From Alphaproteobacteria bacterium (GTDB taxonomy: Bacteria; Pseudomonadota; Alphaproteobacteria; Rs-D84), in assembly GCA_017503725.1 (NCBI GenBank), contig JAFVSL010000006.1, positions 1 through 64,000 on the forward strand: 64,000 nucleotides of DNA. The letters run 5' to 3'. The notes beneath the pieces are model-generated. The model was not told the DNA's origin, did not search any database, and saw nothing but the letters and a program-made list of their open reading frames with translations. Position 1 is the stretch's first letter. Every line of letters begins with the position of its first letter. Of the stretch, positions 25,731-35,166 are shown piece after piece. The translations under genes were made by a program, and so were the position numbers.

Positions 25731-27099
25731 AATCCAGTGTTCGCAGGCTGATTTTATCTTCGTCCACGATAACCAGTTTGCCCATATTTATATTGAATCG
25801 ACGCGCGGCATTAAAAGCATCGCGCATACCAAATAACTGTTCATCGTAAATTGGGAATATGCCACGTGCCAAACATAACTGGTTCGCGGTGACAGATTCG
25901 TTACATACCGCCACGATTGGAATATCTGGCTTGCGGCAAGATATCTGGATTGCGATATCGGTATCGCGTGCAAATACAACAATGGCGGACGCTTTGTTCA
26001 AATACGCCATTGATGCAACCGATCGCGACCAATCGTTTTCAGGTATATTTTCAACACGTGACCAATCAAACGGATTTGCAATCGCGTCCATATCGGCGTG
26101 CGATAAAATCTTGTACATTGTTTCAATAACGTTTACCGGATTGATTCCTATTGTGGTTTCTTCGGACGTCATTGTTGAATCAGCGCGCAGATACGCAGTG
26201 TTTGCAACGTCTGTAATTTCGGCGCGTGTTGGAAACTCACTGGCCACCATAGAACCCAGCATTTGCGTTGCAACAATCACCGGTTTGTTCATCTTGCGAC
26301 ATTCACGAATAATATGACGTGAAATTGCGGGCACGTCCTGGAATGGCACCTCTACCGCCAGGTCGCCACGCGCAATCATAATTCCATCAGCCGCGGCGGC
26401 AATATCGCAAATGCGTTCAACCGCGTTTGGACGTTCGATTTTTGCAATAATCTTTATCGGGTGTGCGGTGCGTTGGGTGATAAAGTCACGAACCTCTGCC
26501 ACATCTTCTGGGCGTTGCACAAAAGAAATTGCAACATAATCTGGTTCTTTTGTAATTGCGTATTCCAGGTCGGCACGATCTTTTGCCGTCAGAACCGATG
26601 TCGCAATTTCCGTATCTGGCAAATTAAACCCACGACGCGACCAAATTTTATCCCCACGCAGGACGGTTGTTTCAACCGCATCATCGGTAACCGCGTCCAC
26701 GCGCATTTCAATTTTTCCGTCGTTTAATAATACGCGGTCCCCAACGTTCAGCGATTTCAAGACGTCGGCATCTGGTAATTGTACGCGTGTGTTGTCACCG
26801 GGGGTTGGGTCGTTATCAAATGTAAATTTCTGTCCGATTTTTAAATCGTACGGATTTTCGGTCGCAAAATTTCCAATACGATGTTTTGGCCCCTGCAGGT
26901 CAATCATCACCGCAACCGGTGTTTCCAGTTCTTCGGAAATGGAACGAATAAGGTCAATTTTCTGTCCCTGGACATCGCCGGTATCGTGACTAAAATTCAG
27001 GCGGCACACGTTCACACCGGATGAAATCATACGGGTCAAAGTCTGTCTGTCTTCACATTTTGGTCCAATGGATGCGGTGATTTTTGTATATTTATTCAT
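25729..27099 (-). CDS. pyk: pyruvate kinase
   Basis: 456 residues. Makes pyruvate and ATP from PEP and ADP, the last step of glycolysis. Begins NKYTKITASIGPKCED with the conserved substrate-site region, has NFSHDT and the active-site helix KIERPNAVERI (catalytic Lys) and MIARGDLAVEVPF (metal-binding Asp). The C-terminal domain is somewhat short. It is divergent from gapR across 80 bases. Together with ppdK at the left end it gives opposite-direction control of the PEP/pyruvate step. Confidence 0.96.
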   Translation of the reverse strand: MNKYTKITASIGPKCEDRQTLTRMISSGVNVCRLNFSHDTGDVQGQKIDLIRSISEELETPVAVMIDLQGPKHRIGNFATENPYDLKIGQKFTFDNDPTPGDNTRVQLPDADVLKSLNVGDRVLLNDGKIEMRVDAVTDDAVETTVLRGDKIWSRRGFNLPDTEIATSVLTAKDRADLEYAITKEPDYVAISFVQRPEDVAEVRDFITQRTAHPIKIIAKIERPNAVERICDIAAAADGIMIARGDLAVEVPFQDVPAISRHIIRECRKMNKPVIVATQMLGSMVASEFPTRAEITDVANTAYLRADSTMTSEETTIGINPVNVIETMYKILSHADMDAIANPFDWSRVENIPENDWSRSVASMAYLNKASAIVVFARDTDIAIQISCRKPDIPIVAVCNESVTANQLCLARGIFPIYDEQLFGMRDAFNAARRFNINMGKLVIVDEDKISLRTLD

Positions 27100-27179
27100 A
27101 ATTTTCCCTTCCTGTTTTTCTTGATTTTTTCGATTTATGGTATATCATAAAGTCATCAAATAAACAAGGGGAAAACAGA

Positions 27180-27428
27180 ATGAAACAAGCAAATCACGGT
27201 GCAATCGATAACCAGCAACTGGTCAGCATTATCGAAAGAATTGAAAAATTAAACGAAGATACGGCCGCAATCGCCGCCGATATCAAAGAAATTTATAGCG
27301 AGGCTAAATCCGCCGGCTATGACCCCAAATATATTCGCCAGATGATACGCCTGCGCAAGATGGACCCAGACGAAATCGACGAGGCAGACGAATTAACACA
27401 AATGTATCGCAACGCATTGGGTCTGTAA
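27180..27428 (+). CDS. gapR: GapR-like nucleoid protein (DUF2312)
   Basis: 82 residues. Matches the GapR/DUF2312 family of Alphaproteobacteria: RIEKLNEDTAAIAADIKEIYSEAKSAGYDPKYIRQMIRLRK, then an acidic segment and a short C-terminal helix. In Caulobacter the protein binds AT-rich overtwisted DNA and aids replication and segregation. This is one of the best taxonomic markers in the window. AAGGGGAAAA precedes the start. Its stop codon overlaps the start of the next gene (TAATG), implying translational coupling to the RNHCP protein. Confidence 0.93.
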   Translation: MKQANHGAIDNQQLVSIIERIEKLNEDTAAIAADIKEIYSEAKSAGYDPKYIRQMIRLRKMDPDEIDEADELTQMYRNALGL

Positions 27429-27742
27429 TGAAAGCGTTCACAAAAACAACCGAAGATTTTAACTGCGCCCATTGTGGCGCAGTTGTTCGTGGCAATGGCT
27501 ATACAAACCATTGTCCAAATTGCCTGTGGTCGCGGCACGTTGATGACAATCCGGGTGACCGTGCGGCAACGTGCGGTGGAATGATGCGTCCGATTTCGGC
27601 CGCGCCCGACGGCGCGCGTTTTATCATCACGCACAAATGTGAAATATGTGGCAAAATCAAACGCCAACGCACATCAGATAATGATAACATAGACGCAATT
27701 ATTGAAATCAGTCGTGATAATTCGTTTATATTTGGAAAATAG
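27428..27742 (+). CDS. RNHCP domain zinc-ribbon protein
   Basis: 104 residues. Contains CAHCG near residue 16, NHCPNCLWSRHVD (the RNHCP-type motif with Asn-His-Cys-Pro), GDRAATCGGMM and a final CEICGK. These Cys/His sets suggest two zinc sites. The family is conserved but uncharacterised; nucleic-acid binding is often supposed. It overlaps the gapR stop by one base, so the two form an operon. Confidence 0.85.
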   Translation: MKAFTKTTEDFNCAHCGAVVRGNGYTNHCPNCLWSRHVDDNPGDRAATCGGMMRPISAAPDGARFIITHKCEICGKIKRQRTSDNDNIDAIIEISRDNSFIFGK

Positions 27743-27759
27743 TGTTGGGATTTTAATTA

Positions 27760-27789
27760 TTGACCGGGTACGCAAAAATTTACTAAACT
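27760..27789 (+). promoter_or_regulatory. possible promoter of the carboxypeptidase gene
   Basis: TTGACC with TACTAA (15-base spacer) or TAAACT (18-base spacer). The RNA would start close to the ATG at 27797 and no ribosome site is visible, so this may be a leaderless start. Confidence 0.45.
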
Positions 27790-27796
27790 GCGTTTG

Positions 27797-28975
27797 ATGA
27801 GAATGCGGTTTATTTTTTTACCAATTTTATTACTGTGCGCGCCAACCTATGCGGCCCAGTATCGTGCGGCATTGGTTGCCGATATGGATACCGGCCGTGT
27901 GTTATACCAGGAAAACGCCAACGAATTAAATTATCCCGCGTCGTTAACGAAAATTATGACATTGTATCTGACGTTTGATGCGCTGGAACACGGTCGGTTA
28001 AATTTGGATGATTATTTAATTGTGTCCCAAGCGGCTGCAAATGCGGAACCGGTGAAATTGGGATTGCCGGCGGGGTCTAAAATCCGGGTCGAAGATGCGA
28101 TAAAGGCGGTCGCCGTACACAGTGCAAATGACGTCGCGCGTGTGTTGGCTGAAAATCTTAAAGGCGGGCAAGAGGAGACATTTGCCGACCTAATGACACG
28201 CGTTGCGCGTGAAATTGGATTGACGCGAACAAATTTTGAAAATTCATCGGGTCTGCCCAACGATGATCATATGTCAACGGCGCGTGATATTGCGTTGTTG
28301 TCTATGGCGGTGTACAAGCATTTTCCCCAGTATTGGAAATACTTTGGGATAAAATCGTGGACCTATAACGGCAAGACTTATACAAATGGTAATCGCCTGC
28401 TGGGGTCGTTTAATGGGTGTGATGGGATGAAGACGGGGTATACTAAAAAGTCCAAGTATTCATTGGTTGCGACCGCCCATCGTGGCAATGCACATTTAAT
28501 GTCTGTGGTATTGGGGGCGGAAAATAAAGACGTTCGTGCAAATGTTGCGGCGCAAATGCTGAACAAGGGGTTTGGAATGCTGGGGGTGTCACCGGAAACA
28601 ATTGCGGCGACGGCTCCGGTTCGTACGTATTCTGCGCCAAATGATACCAGTGCATCTGCGGCGACATTTAACGCGGCTTATACTGCGGCGACCGCCGCCG
28701 CGGTGCCGGAATATCGTGCGGCAAAACAGGTTGCGCCGGTAAAATCGGCGGTGACGACGGGTAATGCGGGCGTTCAATTTGGTGCCTTTTCATCGCGTGC
28801 GGCGGCCGAAACCCAGGTTGCAAATGTAAAATCACGTCTGCAGGCAAATGCGGTTATTGAAACGGCGCCCAATGGTATGTATCGTGTGCGTGTAAATGGC
28901 CTGACGGATGGGGCAGCACAAAAATTAAAATCAACCGCCACCACCAATGGTATTGACAGTTATGTTTTTCACTAG
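27797..28975 (+). CDS. D-alanyl-D-alanine carboxypeptidase with SPOR domain
   Basis: 392 residues, exported (signal peptide MRMRFIFLPILLLCAPTYA). The penicillin-binding fold has SLTK (Ser49 nucleophile, Lys52), SAN (109-111) and KTG (212-214), as in DacA/DacF enzymes that trim the terminal D-Ala of peptidoglycan stems. An Ala/Thr-rich linker (about 270-315) leads to a C-terminal SPOR domain (about 318-392, VQFGAFSSRAAAETQVANVK... YRVRVNGL) that binds glycan strands stripped of peptides, usually at division sites. This pairing is common in Alphaproteobacteria. It is followed by recR after a short gap. Confidence 0.94.
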   Translation: MRMRFIFLPILLLCAPTYAAQYRAALVADMDTGRVLYQENANELNYPASLTKIMTLYLTFDALEHGRLNLDDYLIVSQAAANAEPVKLGLPAGSKIRVEDAIKAVAVHSANDVARVLAENLKGGQEETFADLMTRVAREIGLTRTNFENSSGLPNDDHMSTARDIALLSMAVYKHFPQYWKYFGIKSWTYNGKTYTNGNRLLGSFNGCDGMKTGYTKKSKYSLVATAHRGNAHLMSVVLGAENKDVRANVAAQMLNKGFGMLGVSPETIAATAPVRTYSAPNDTSASAATFNAAYTAATAAAVPEYRAAKQVAPVKSAVTTGNAGVQFGAFSSRAAAETQVANVKSRLQANAVIETAPNGMYRVRVNGLTDGAAQKLKSTATTNGIDSYVFH

Positions 28976-28990
28976 TATCGTGTGCATACA

Positions 28991-29587
28991 ATGAATCCAA
29001 AAATAGAAAAGTTAATAAAATTATTTGCAAAATTACCGCGTGTTGGCTCGCGCGGGGGGCAACGTATTGTACTGTCGTTATTACAGGATAAAACCGGCCG
29101 TGCCGAGGCATTGGCCACGTCCCTGATTGATGCGGCGCAAAATATTGCACCGTGTGCGTGCTGTGGGGTGCTGACGGGGCGGGGCGATTTATGCGAATTT
29201 TGTCGTGATGAAAATCGTGCAAATGGTCAGTTATGTATTGTCCGTGACCTGTCGGATGTGTGGACACTTGAAAAATCATCGGTATTCCACGGCCGTTATC
29301 ATATTATTGGCGGATTGCTGTCGGGGGCGGGCGGTGTATTGCCAGATGATTTAAATATTAAAAATTTACCCGCGCGTATCGAAAATGAAAAAATAAGCGA
29401 AATTATTTTCGCGCTTCCCAATACGGTAGAGGGGAAAACCACCCAACATTACATTATGTCTGCTATTGGTAATGTAAATACGGTTGCGTTTTCCGAATTG
29501 GCATCTGGGGTGCCATTGGGTGGCGATTTGGATTACATAGACGATGGCACATTAACACTGGCGTTTGGGGGACGTAAATCATTATGA
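28991..29587 (+). CDS. recR: recombination protein RecR
   Basis: 198 residues, usual length. The helix-hairpin-helix (LPRVGSRGGQRIVLSLL), the Cys4 zinc finger (CACCGVLTGRGDLCEFC) and the Toprim domain (LCIVRDLSDVWTLE, then GGLLSGAGGVLPDDLNI) are in order. RecR works with RecF/RecO to load RecA at gaps. The frame can be extended to a GTG at 28982; the ATG at 28991 gives the standard MNPKIEKLI opening. The stop overlaps the rsmA start by four bases. Confidence 0.95.
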   Translation: MNPKIEKLIKLFAKLPRVGSRGGQRIVLSLLQDKTGRAEALATSLIDAAQNIAPCACCGVLTGRGDLCEFCRDENRANGQLCIVRDLSDVWTLEKSSVFHGRYHIIGGLLSGAGGVLPDDLNIKNLPARIENEKISEIIFALPNTVEGKTTQHYIMSAIGNVNTVAFSELASGVPLGGDLDYIDDGTLTLAFGGRKSL

Positions 29588-30408
29588 CGGACAATGTTGC
29601 AAATTTACCCCCGGTATCTGAAATGATGCGTGCGTCGGGGTTAGAGCCGAAAAAGCAATTCGGACAAAATTTCTTGTTTGATTTAAACCTGACGGGGCGC
29701 ATTGCGCGCAGTGTACCCAACATTACAGAAATCCCCGTGATAGAGGTTGGGCCCGGTCCCGCCGGTTTGACGCGCGCACTGTTATTGGCGGGGGCAAAAC
29801 GTGTCATCGCGATTGAAAAAGATAAAACCACCGAACCAATTTTATCCAGGGTTATTGATGCATCTGCGGGACGCCTTAGTGTTATCTTTGATGATGCTTT
29901 GCGTGTGAATTTTGCAGACCTGGGGGTTGGGGCGTATGCAATATGTTCCAATTTGCCATATAATGTTGGCACGGAATTATTGATTGGCTGGCTGCATAAA
30001 ATGGCGACGGGGGAACAAATAAAATCCCTAACGTTAATGTTCCAGCGCGAGGTTGCACAACGCATAACCGCACGCCCTGGCGATGAGCACTATGGTCGTC
30101 TGGCGGTGTTAACGTCATTGATTGCGGATGCCAAGATTTTATTTGATGTTCCAAATACGGCGTTTGTTCCACGCCCCCGGGTGCAAAGTGCGGTTGTGCA
30201 AATAATACCGAACGCTGAAAAAATCGCACGCTTGCGGGATTTGCAAAAAATTGAACAATTAACGGCAAAATTATTTGGCCAGCGCCGCAAAATGATACGT
30301 GCAATAATGCCGAATGTTAATTGGGAAAAATATGGACTGACCGGGACCGAGCGCGCCGAAAAAATAAGTCCAGAAACATTTGCATTTATGGCGTCCGATT
30401 TGTTATAG
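29584..30408 (+). CDS. rsmA: 16S rRNA (adenine1518/1519-N6)-dimethyltransferase
   Basis: 274 residues. Methylates two adjacent adenines in helix 45 of 16S rRNA. It has KKQFGQNFLFD at the N-terminus, the SAM motif VGPGPAGLTRALL, and the catalytic NLPYNVGT, followed by the helical C-terminal domain with LFGQRRKMIRA. Translationally coupled to recR through an ATGA overlap, which is not the usual partner (pdxA/lptD in many Proteobacteria). Confidence 0.96.
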   Translation: MTDNVANLPPVSEMMRASGLEPKKQFGQNFLFDLNLTGRIARSVPNITEIPVIEVGPGPAGLTRALLLAGAKRVIAIEKDKTTEPILSRVIDASAGRLSVIFDDALRVNFADLGVGAYAICSNLPYNVGTELLIGWLHKMATGEQIKSLTLMFQREVAQRITARPGDEHYGRLAVLTSLIADAKILFDVPNTAFVPRPRVQSAVVQIIPNAEKIARLRDLQKIEQLTAKLFGQRRKMIRAIMPNVNWEKYGLTGTERAEKISPETFAFMASDLL

Positions 30409-30439
30409 TATTTTTGTAGTGGGAGGGGAACAAATAGCA

Positions 30440-32146
30440 ATGCCAATTTCTGTTTTAATATTTTTGGGTATTTTATTTGTATTGGTCTATGCGTTAAGAA
30501 TGGCCAAGATTGGCGCGTTGGTTGCGTTCCTGTTTGCGGGCATATTGTCCGGTCCATATGTTTTTAATTTATTCGAGATAAATGAAACGTGGCAATTCCT
30601 GGGTGATATTGGAATTATGTTTTTATGGTTTACAATCGGCCTGGAAATAAACATTCGTCGTTTGTGGAATTTGCGTCATACCATCTTTGGTTTTGGCGCG
30701 GCCCAGGTTATGATGGTTGTTGTAATGCTGTTCCCATTACTGTTTGGCGTGACGGTATGGTCCATTATGGGATGTGTGATGGTGTCGTTAATGCTTGCAA
30801 TGTCCAGTACGTCATCCGCAATGGATTTATTAACATCCCGGAACCAGTTAAATACAAATATGGGACGCCAAACATTTTCAATTTTGTTGTTCCAAGATTT
30901 ATTATCTATTCCCCTGCTTGCAATGTTGCCGGTTTTTGCGGGCAAAAGTTTTGACCTGGGGGCCAGTGCGATTGACGTTATTGTTATCTCGGTGGCCCTT
31001 GTGCTAAGTGTGGTTGTGATTGGGCGCTTTATCTTAAATCCGCTATTAAAATTGGTTTCGAAATTAAAATCGAACGAAGCCTTTCTTCTTGCGGTAATGT
31101 TAAATATTGTAATCTGGGCGGTGCTGTTGGATTTAATGGGGCTGCCGGCGGGGTTGGGGGCGTTCTTGGCGGGTATGCTGATGTCTGAAACCGTATACCG
31201 TCACCAGATAGATGCCCAGATTGGACCATACGCTACATTATTCTTGGCACTGTTCTTTATTGTTCTGGGGATGGGATTTAATTTACCGATGTTGGGAGAA
31301 AATTGGTATATCGTCCTGGGCGGTTTGGTTGGATTGATGGTGGTAAAGTTTGTTGCAATCTTTATGGTTGCACGTGTTCGCAATGTTGATATCCCAGATG
31401 CGACAATGATTGCACTGTTGCTGGCCAATGGTGGCGAATTTGGTCTGCTTATGTTACAGACGTTAAAGACATCTGGGATTCAGGCAATTCCCGCCGCGCA
31501 CCAAGAAATTTTATCTGCGATAATTGTTTTGTCTATTATGATGACGCCGGTACTGTTGGCGATATATGATTATCTACGCCGAACGGGCAGGTTGATGATT
31601 GCGCGTACATCACGTACACTAGGTGACGCCGACGATTCAATTAAACCAGACGTTATAATTTGTGGTTTTGGTCGTGTGGGACAGATTGTTGCGAAAATGT
31701 TGGATGCGCAAAATATAACATATCTGGCGATTGATATGGATGTAAGCACGATTATGATTGCGCGTGCGCGTGGGCAAAATGTTGTCTATGGCGACACAAC
31801 GAATGAACGTGTGTTGCGGGAATTTGGATTACATCCGCGTAAAATTCGTGCGGTTGTTGTTGCGCTGGATAATGCGGGAACGGCGCGTTCCGCTGTGCGT
31901 GCCATACGGGCGATTGCACCACGTATGAAAATATTTGCACGTGCGCGCAATCTGGCCGATTCCAGGGTACTGCTAAAAGATGGAGTATTTTCTGCAACAC
32001 CCGAAACGATTGAATCATCATTCTTTCTGGGGCATCGGGTTTTAAATCACCTTGGGGCATCTGATACAGAAATCAAGAAAATGCTGTCTGAAATGCGTGC
32101 GGATAATTATACGGAATTATCATCGCAAATATCTGATAAACAGTGA
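30440..32146 (+). CDS. CPA2-family cation:proton antiporter with RCK domain (KefB/KefC-like)
   Basis: 568 residues. The N-terminal 380 residues contain about 12 membrane helices of the Na+/H+ exchanger fold (ISVLIFLGILFVLVYAL at the start; GLPAGLGAFLAGMLMSE in the middle). A cytosolic Rossmann RCK/TrkA-N domain follows: DVIICGFGRVGQIVA, with the GxGxxG from Gly409, then VYGDTTNERVL. This matches K+/H+ antiporters such as KefB/KefC or YbaL. The frame is open back into rsmA, but the ATG at 30440 after GGGAGGGG fits. Ion and gating ligand cannot be read from the sequence. Confidence 0.9.
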   Translation: MPISVLIFLGILFVLVYALRMAKIGALVAFLFAGILSGPYVFNLFEINETWQFLGDIGIMFLWFTIGLEINIRRLWNLRHTIFGFGAAQVMMVVVMLFPLLFGVTVWSIMGCVMVSLMLAMSSTSSAMDLLTSRNQLNTNMGRQTFSILLFQDLLSIPLLAMLPVFAGKSFDLGASAIDVIVISVALVLSVVVIGRFILNPLLKLVSKLKSNEAFLLAVMLNIVIWAVLLDLMGLPAGLGAFLAGMLMSETVYRHQIDAQIGPYATLFLALFFIVLGMGFNLPMLGENWYIVLGGLVGLMVVKFVAIFMVARVRNVDIPDATMIALLLANGGEFGLLMLQTLKTSGIQAIPAAHQEILSAIIVLSIMMTPVLLAIYDYLRRTGRLMIARTSRTLGDADDSIKPDVIICGFGRVGQIVAKMLDAQNITYLAIDMDVSTIMIARARGQNVVYGDTTNERVLREFGLHPRKIRAVVVALDNAGTARSAVRAIRAIAPRMKIFARARNLADSRVLLKDGVFSATPETIESSFFLGHRVLNHLGASDTEIKKMLSEMRADNYTELSSQISDKQ

Positions 32147-32158
32147 TAATAATCTTAC

Positions 32159-32186
32159 TAAAAAGTCCCCATTTGGGGACATTTTA
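32159..32186 (+). terminator. terminator of the antiporter gene
   Basis: AAGTCCCC/GGGGAC hairpin followed by ATTTTATTT. Confidence 0.8.
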
Positions 32187-32187
32187 T

Positions 32188-32216
32188 TTGCATTTGTATG
32201 GTGTGATTGCTATATT
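32188..32216 (+). promoter_or_regulatory. promoter of lspA-yidC
   Basis: TTGCAT, a 17-base spacer and TATATT; the leader is about 16 bases and includes GGGAAAG. Confidence 0.65.
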
Positions 32217-32237
32217 CTATGAAAACGGGAAAGTTAC

Positions 32238-32777
32238 ATGAAAAAGATTTTATCAATTATATCAATAATACTGGTTGTGTTGATCCTGGATATATTGTCC
32301 AAGGGGGTGTTGCTGTACCTTATTACGGGCGGGGTGCCATTGATGGGGGCGGCGTGGGATTTGGTGCCACATCCATATTTGATGACGCCGGTTACCGGAT
32401 TTTTTAACATAGTATTTACATGGAATTTTGGTACCGCGTTTTCATTGTTTAATGGTCTGGGTGAATATGCGCCAATTGCGTTAATAATAATGACCGGTTT
32501 TATTATCGGTGTGATTTTGTATTATTTATTTGCCCGCGCAAAAAGGTATGAAATTGTACCATTGGCATTGATTGCGGGTGGTGCGATTGGTAATTTGCTT
32601 GATCGGGTTCGCTTTGGTGCGGTGGTTGATTTCTTGGACTTTCATCTTGGCGGATATCATTGGCCGGCATTTAATGTTGCGGATGTTTGTATTGTGGTTG
32701 GTGTTGGGTTGTATATTTTAAATTGGTATATTGCACGTCGCAAATGTTTGGAAAATTGTAACAAAGGATGTAAATAA
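32238..32777 (+). CDS. lspA: lipoprotein signal peptidase
   Basis: 179 residues, four membrane helices. Cleaves signal peptides of diacylglyceryl-prolipoproteins. The catalytic Asp pair is Asp122 (GNLLDR) and Asp149 (FNVADV), and the NFGTAFSLF motif is present where the family has NxGAAFS. The gene is two bases from yidC, an envelope-biogenesis pair. The PLD-family lipoprotein at 53573-55162 is a likely substrate. Confidence 0.94.
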   Translation: MKKILSIISIILVVLILDILSKGVLLYLITGGVPLMGAAWDLVPHPYLMTPVTGFFNIVFTWNFGTAFSLFNGLGEYAPIALIIMTGFIIGVILYYLFARAKRYEIVPLALIAGGAIGNLLDRVRFGAVVDFLDFHLGGYHWPAFNVADVCIVVGVGLYILNWYIARRKCLENCNKGCK

Positions 32778-32779
32778 TT

Positions 32780-34339
32780 ATGGTTCAGTATATGGATAGA
32801 AATTCTGGCTTTGCCCAGTGGAATGCGAATAAAAATGCCACCGCGAAAAAGTCTGCGTTTGGTGGTTTTATGTGGTGGTTTTTAATATTTGTTGGGGTTT
32901 GGTGGCTGTTGGGTTCTTGGATGACGCCCAAGACGAAGGACGTCCCGGTTGAAAACGCACCCGTCATAGATTTATCAAACGTCCCAGCCACGACGATTGA
33001 AAATGATGATATCTCTGCCCAGGTTCGTGGACTGCGTATATCAAATATCGCATTAAAAGATTTCAATGTTTCGGCATCGGATTCCACGCCCGTGACATTG
33101 TTGGGAACGGATGGTGCGTATGCGGAAATTGGTGTACTTGCCAATGGCACGACGGCACCAACGGCAACAACGGTCTGGAAAAACAAAGATGGTGTATTTA
33201 CGTGGCGCAATTCTGATGGGGTTGAATTTTTGCGTACGATAACAACCGATAACTATGTAATTATCATAAATGACACGATACGAAACGGTACGGCGCACGA
33301 CATATCTGTTGCGCCATATGGTCGCATTGTTCGTGCAAACGACGTGATAAATTCTGCGGGTGTATCGACGGGTGCGATTGCATATGAAAATACGGATATA
33401 GAACGCATTGATTGGCGTAAAATGGACCGTCGTTCATATGCATACACAACAACGACCGGTTTTATTGGTTTTGCGGATCAATACTGGGAAACGATTGTTG
33501 CGTTAAATAATCTGGACCAAACGATGACACTGAAAAAAGTTGGGACAAATTATGATGCGGATGTTGTTGCGGGCGCGGTTGCGATTGCGCCGAATGCGAC
33601 GGCAAATATTTCGTATAGCATATACGCCGGCCCATTAGAGCAGGGCGCACTTGACACCGCCACCAAATATATTGCGGGCATAGATGATACGGTTGATTAT
33701 GGTTGGTTTGGGTTCTTGGCGCGTCCGATGTTATGGTTTATCAATACATTAAATGCGTTGGTAATGAATTACGGCGTTGCGATTATCTTGATGACATTGA
33801 TTTTGCGTATGCTGATGTGGAAACTTACGCGCAAGTCCTATGCATCAATGATTGCGATGCAGAAAATGCAGCCTGAATTACAGCGGATTCAGAAATTATA
33901 CGCCAACGATAAAATGCGCCTGCAAATGGAAATGATGAAAATCTATCAGACGCACAAGATGTCGCCGATGTCTGGATGCCTGCCGATGTTGATTCAGATT
34001 CCGATTTTCTTTGCCCTGTACAAGGCGTTATTGGTATCTGTCCAAATGCGCAGTGCACATTTTCTTTGGATAAAAGATTTGGCGACAATGGATCCATACT
34101 TTATTTTGCCGATATTGATGGGTGCGACAATGTGGTTGCAACAATATCTGCAAAGCGCGCAAAAGGCAAAGTCTGCGGATAAAAATGATATCACCGCCCA
34201 GACCCAACGAATGATGCGCTGGATGCCGATATTGTTTACGGTAATGTTTGCGTGGATGCCGGCGGGATTGGTACTGTATTGGACGGTGTCGAATATATTT
34301 GGCATTGTTCAGATGTACATAATAAAGCATCAAAAATAA
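32780..34339 (+). CDS. yidC: membrane protein insertase YidC
   Basis: 519 residues. Inserts and folds inner-membrane proteins with or without SecYEG. TM1 is near residues 31-47, followed by the periplasmic beta-sandwich of Gram-negative YidC (about 60-300), then the conserved core: YGVAIILMTLILRMLMW (with the groove Arg), MQPELQRIQKLYANDKMRLQMEMM, MSGCLPMLIQIPIFFALY and the last helices with WTVSNIFGIVQMYII. AAAGG lies 13 bases before the ATG; a second ATG at 32792 is possible. It is not next to rpmH/rnpA as in many genomes, but is coupled to lspA. Confidence 0.96.
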   Translation: MVQYMDRNSGFAQWNANKNATAKKSAFGGFMWWFLIFVGVWWLLGSWMTPKTKDVPVENAPVIDLSNVPATTIENDDISAQVRGLRISNIALKDFNVSASDSTPVTLLGTDGAYAEIGVLANGTTAPTATTVWKNKDGVFTWRNSDGVEFLRTITTDNYVIIINDTIRNGTAHDISVAPYGRIVRANDVINSAGVSTGAIAYENTDIERIDWRKMDRRSYAYTTTTGFIGFADQYWETIVALNNLDQTMTLKKVGTNYDADVVAGAVAIAPNATANISYSIYAGPLEQGALDTATKYIAGIDDTVDYGWFGFLARPMLWFINTLNALVMNYGVAIILMTLILRMLMWKLTRKSYASMIAMQKMQPELQRIQKLYANDKMRLQMEMMKIYQTHKMSPMSGCLPMLIQIPIFFALYKALLVSVQMRSAHFLWIKDLATMDPYFILPILMGATMWLQQYLQSAQKAKSADKNDITAQTQRMMRWMPILFTVMFAWMPAGLVLYWTVSNIFGIVQMYIIKHQK

Positions 34340-34341
34340 TA

Positions 34342-34366
34342 TAATCCCGCCATTTGGCGGGATTTG
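34342..34366 (+). terminator. convergent terminator after yidC
   Basis: AATCCCGCC/GGCGGGATT with an ATT loop, then TGTTATTT. It faces the gene on the minus strand that ends at 34367. Confidence 0.8.
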
Positions 34367-34708
34367 TTATTTGTGCAAATTTTTATACAGTGCCCACGGC
34401 GTCTGTATTCGCCAATCGCGGATTCCAATGGCACGTTTGGTTAAATCAACACAACTGTATGTCGTGTACGGGTTAAAATCTGTTGGTACCGCCGCGCCGT
34501 CGATATAGACGAATTTCCATCCGTGTGTTTTTAATATTTTTATATCACGCATATGTAAAACCATTTTTTCGACGTGTCCACGTTTTACAAATTGGAACAA
34601 AATTAGCTTGTCATCACGCGGCACAATTGGTGCCACGTGTTTAAGGCGTCTGCATAATATATTCGGAAGAATTTTTGATGTTTTGTTCGAGAAGGCAATA
34701 ATAATCAT
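34367..34708 (-). CDS. conserved-looking unknown protein with a central Cys motif
   Basis: 113 residues, basic, probably cytosolic. It contains LFQFVKRGHVEKMVLHMRD (with a His), then NPYTTYSCVDLTKRAIGI and TPWALYKNL at the end. The YSCVDLTKR arrangement followed by a hydrophobic helix, with a His upstream, resembles what is seen in small papain-fold (NlpC/P60-like or permuted) proteins of Alphaproteobacteria. That is only a recollection and no catalytic claim is made. It is the second gene of a pair, 23 bases after the gene at 34732-35073. Confidence 0.6.
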   Translation of the reverse strand: MIIIAFSNKTSKILPNILCRRLKHVAPIVPRDDKLILFQFVKRGHVEKMVLHMRDIKILKTHGWKFVYIDGAAVPTDFNPYTTYSCVDLTKRAIGIRDWRIQTPWALYKNLHK

Positions 34709-34731
34709 AATATTTTTTCCCTTACCTTTAA

Positions 34732-35073
34732 TTATTCAATCCATCCGCGTTCTGTTGCCGCGATTTGTATTGCATCCATTGCGCGCCGCCATTGGTCTGC
34801 GGCGCGATTTTCTCGCCAGATATATTGGTGTGGGGCACGACGTTTATCGCCAAATTCTTTCATAACTTGTAATTGTTCATCGGTCAGTTTTCCTGATAAA
34901 TATAATTTGGTAATCAGTGTTTCTACATCAACCAGTTCACACGCGCGTCGCGTTCCACGCATCCCATTATGTACAAATCCATTGCGTACAGATTTAGAAT
35001 ATAAAAACCAGAACCATAATTGCTCTGAATTTTGAAATTTTTCAGTGTTATAAATCGCTTGCTTTTGTTCCAT
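34732..35073 (-). CDS. conserved-looking unknown helical protein
   Basis: 113 residues, no signal peptide. It opens with a segment FQNSEQLWFWFLYSKSVRNG and continues with CELVDVETLITKLYLSGKLTDEQLQVM and a basic C-terminal helix with WRRAMDAIQ. I associate the EQLWFWF... opening and ELVDVE-type middle with an alphaproteobacterial unknown family, but cannot confirm it. AAAGGAGA at 35081-35088 marks the start. It forms an operon with 34367-34708, behind a long structured leader (see 35167-35218). Confidence 0.65.
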   Translation of the reverse strand: MEQKQAIYNTEKFQNSEQLWFWFLYSKSVRNGFVHNGMRGTRRACELVDVETLITKLYLSGKLTDEQLQVMKEFGDKRRAPHQYIWRENRAADQWRRAMDAIQIAATERGWIE

Positions 35074-35166
35074 AACTACATCTCCTTTGGTTTATTTTGC
35101 GACCTATTAAGATTTATATCCTAAAAAACCGATTATGATAAATACTACAACCGGCGGTTGATTGGT

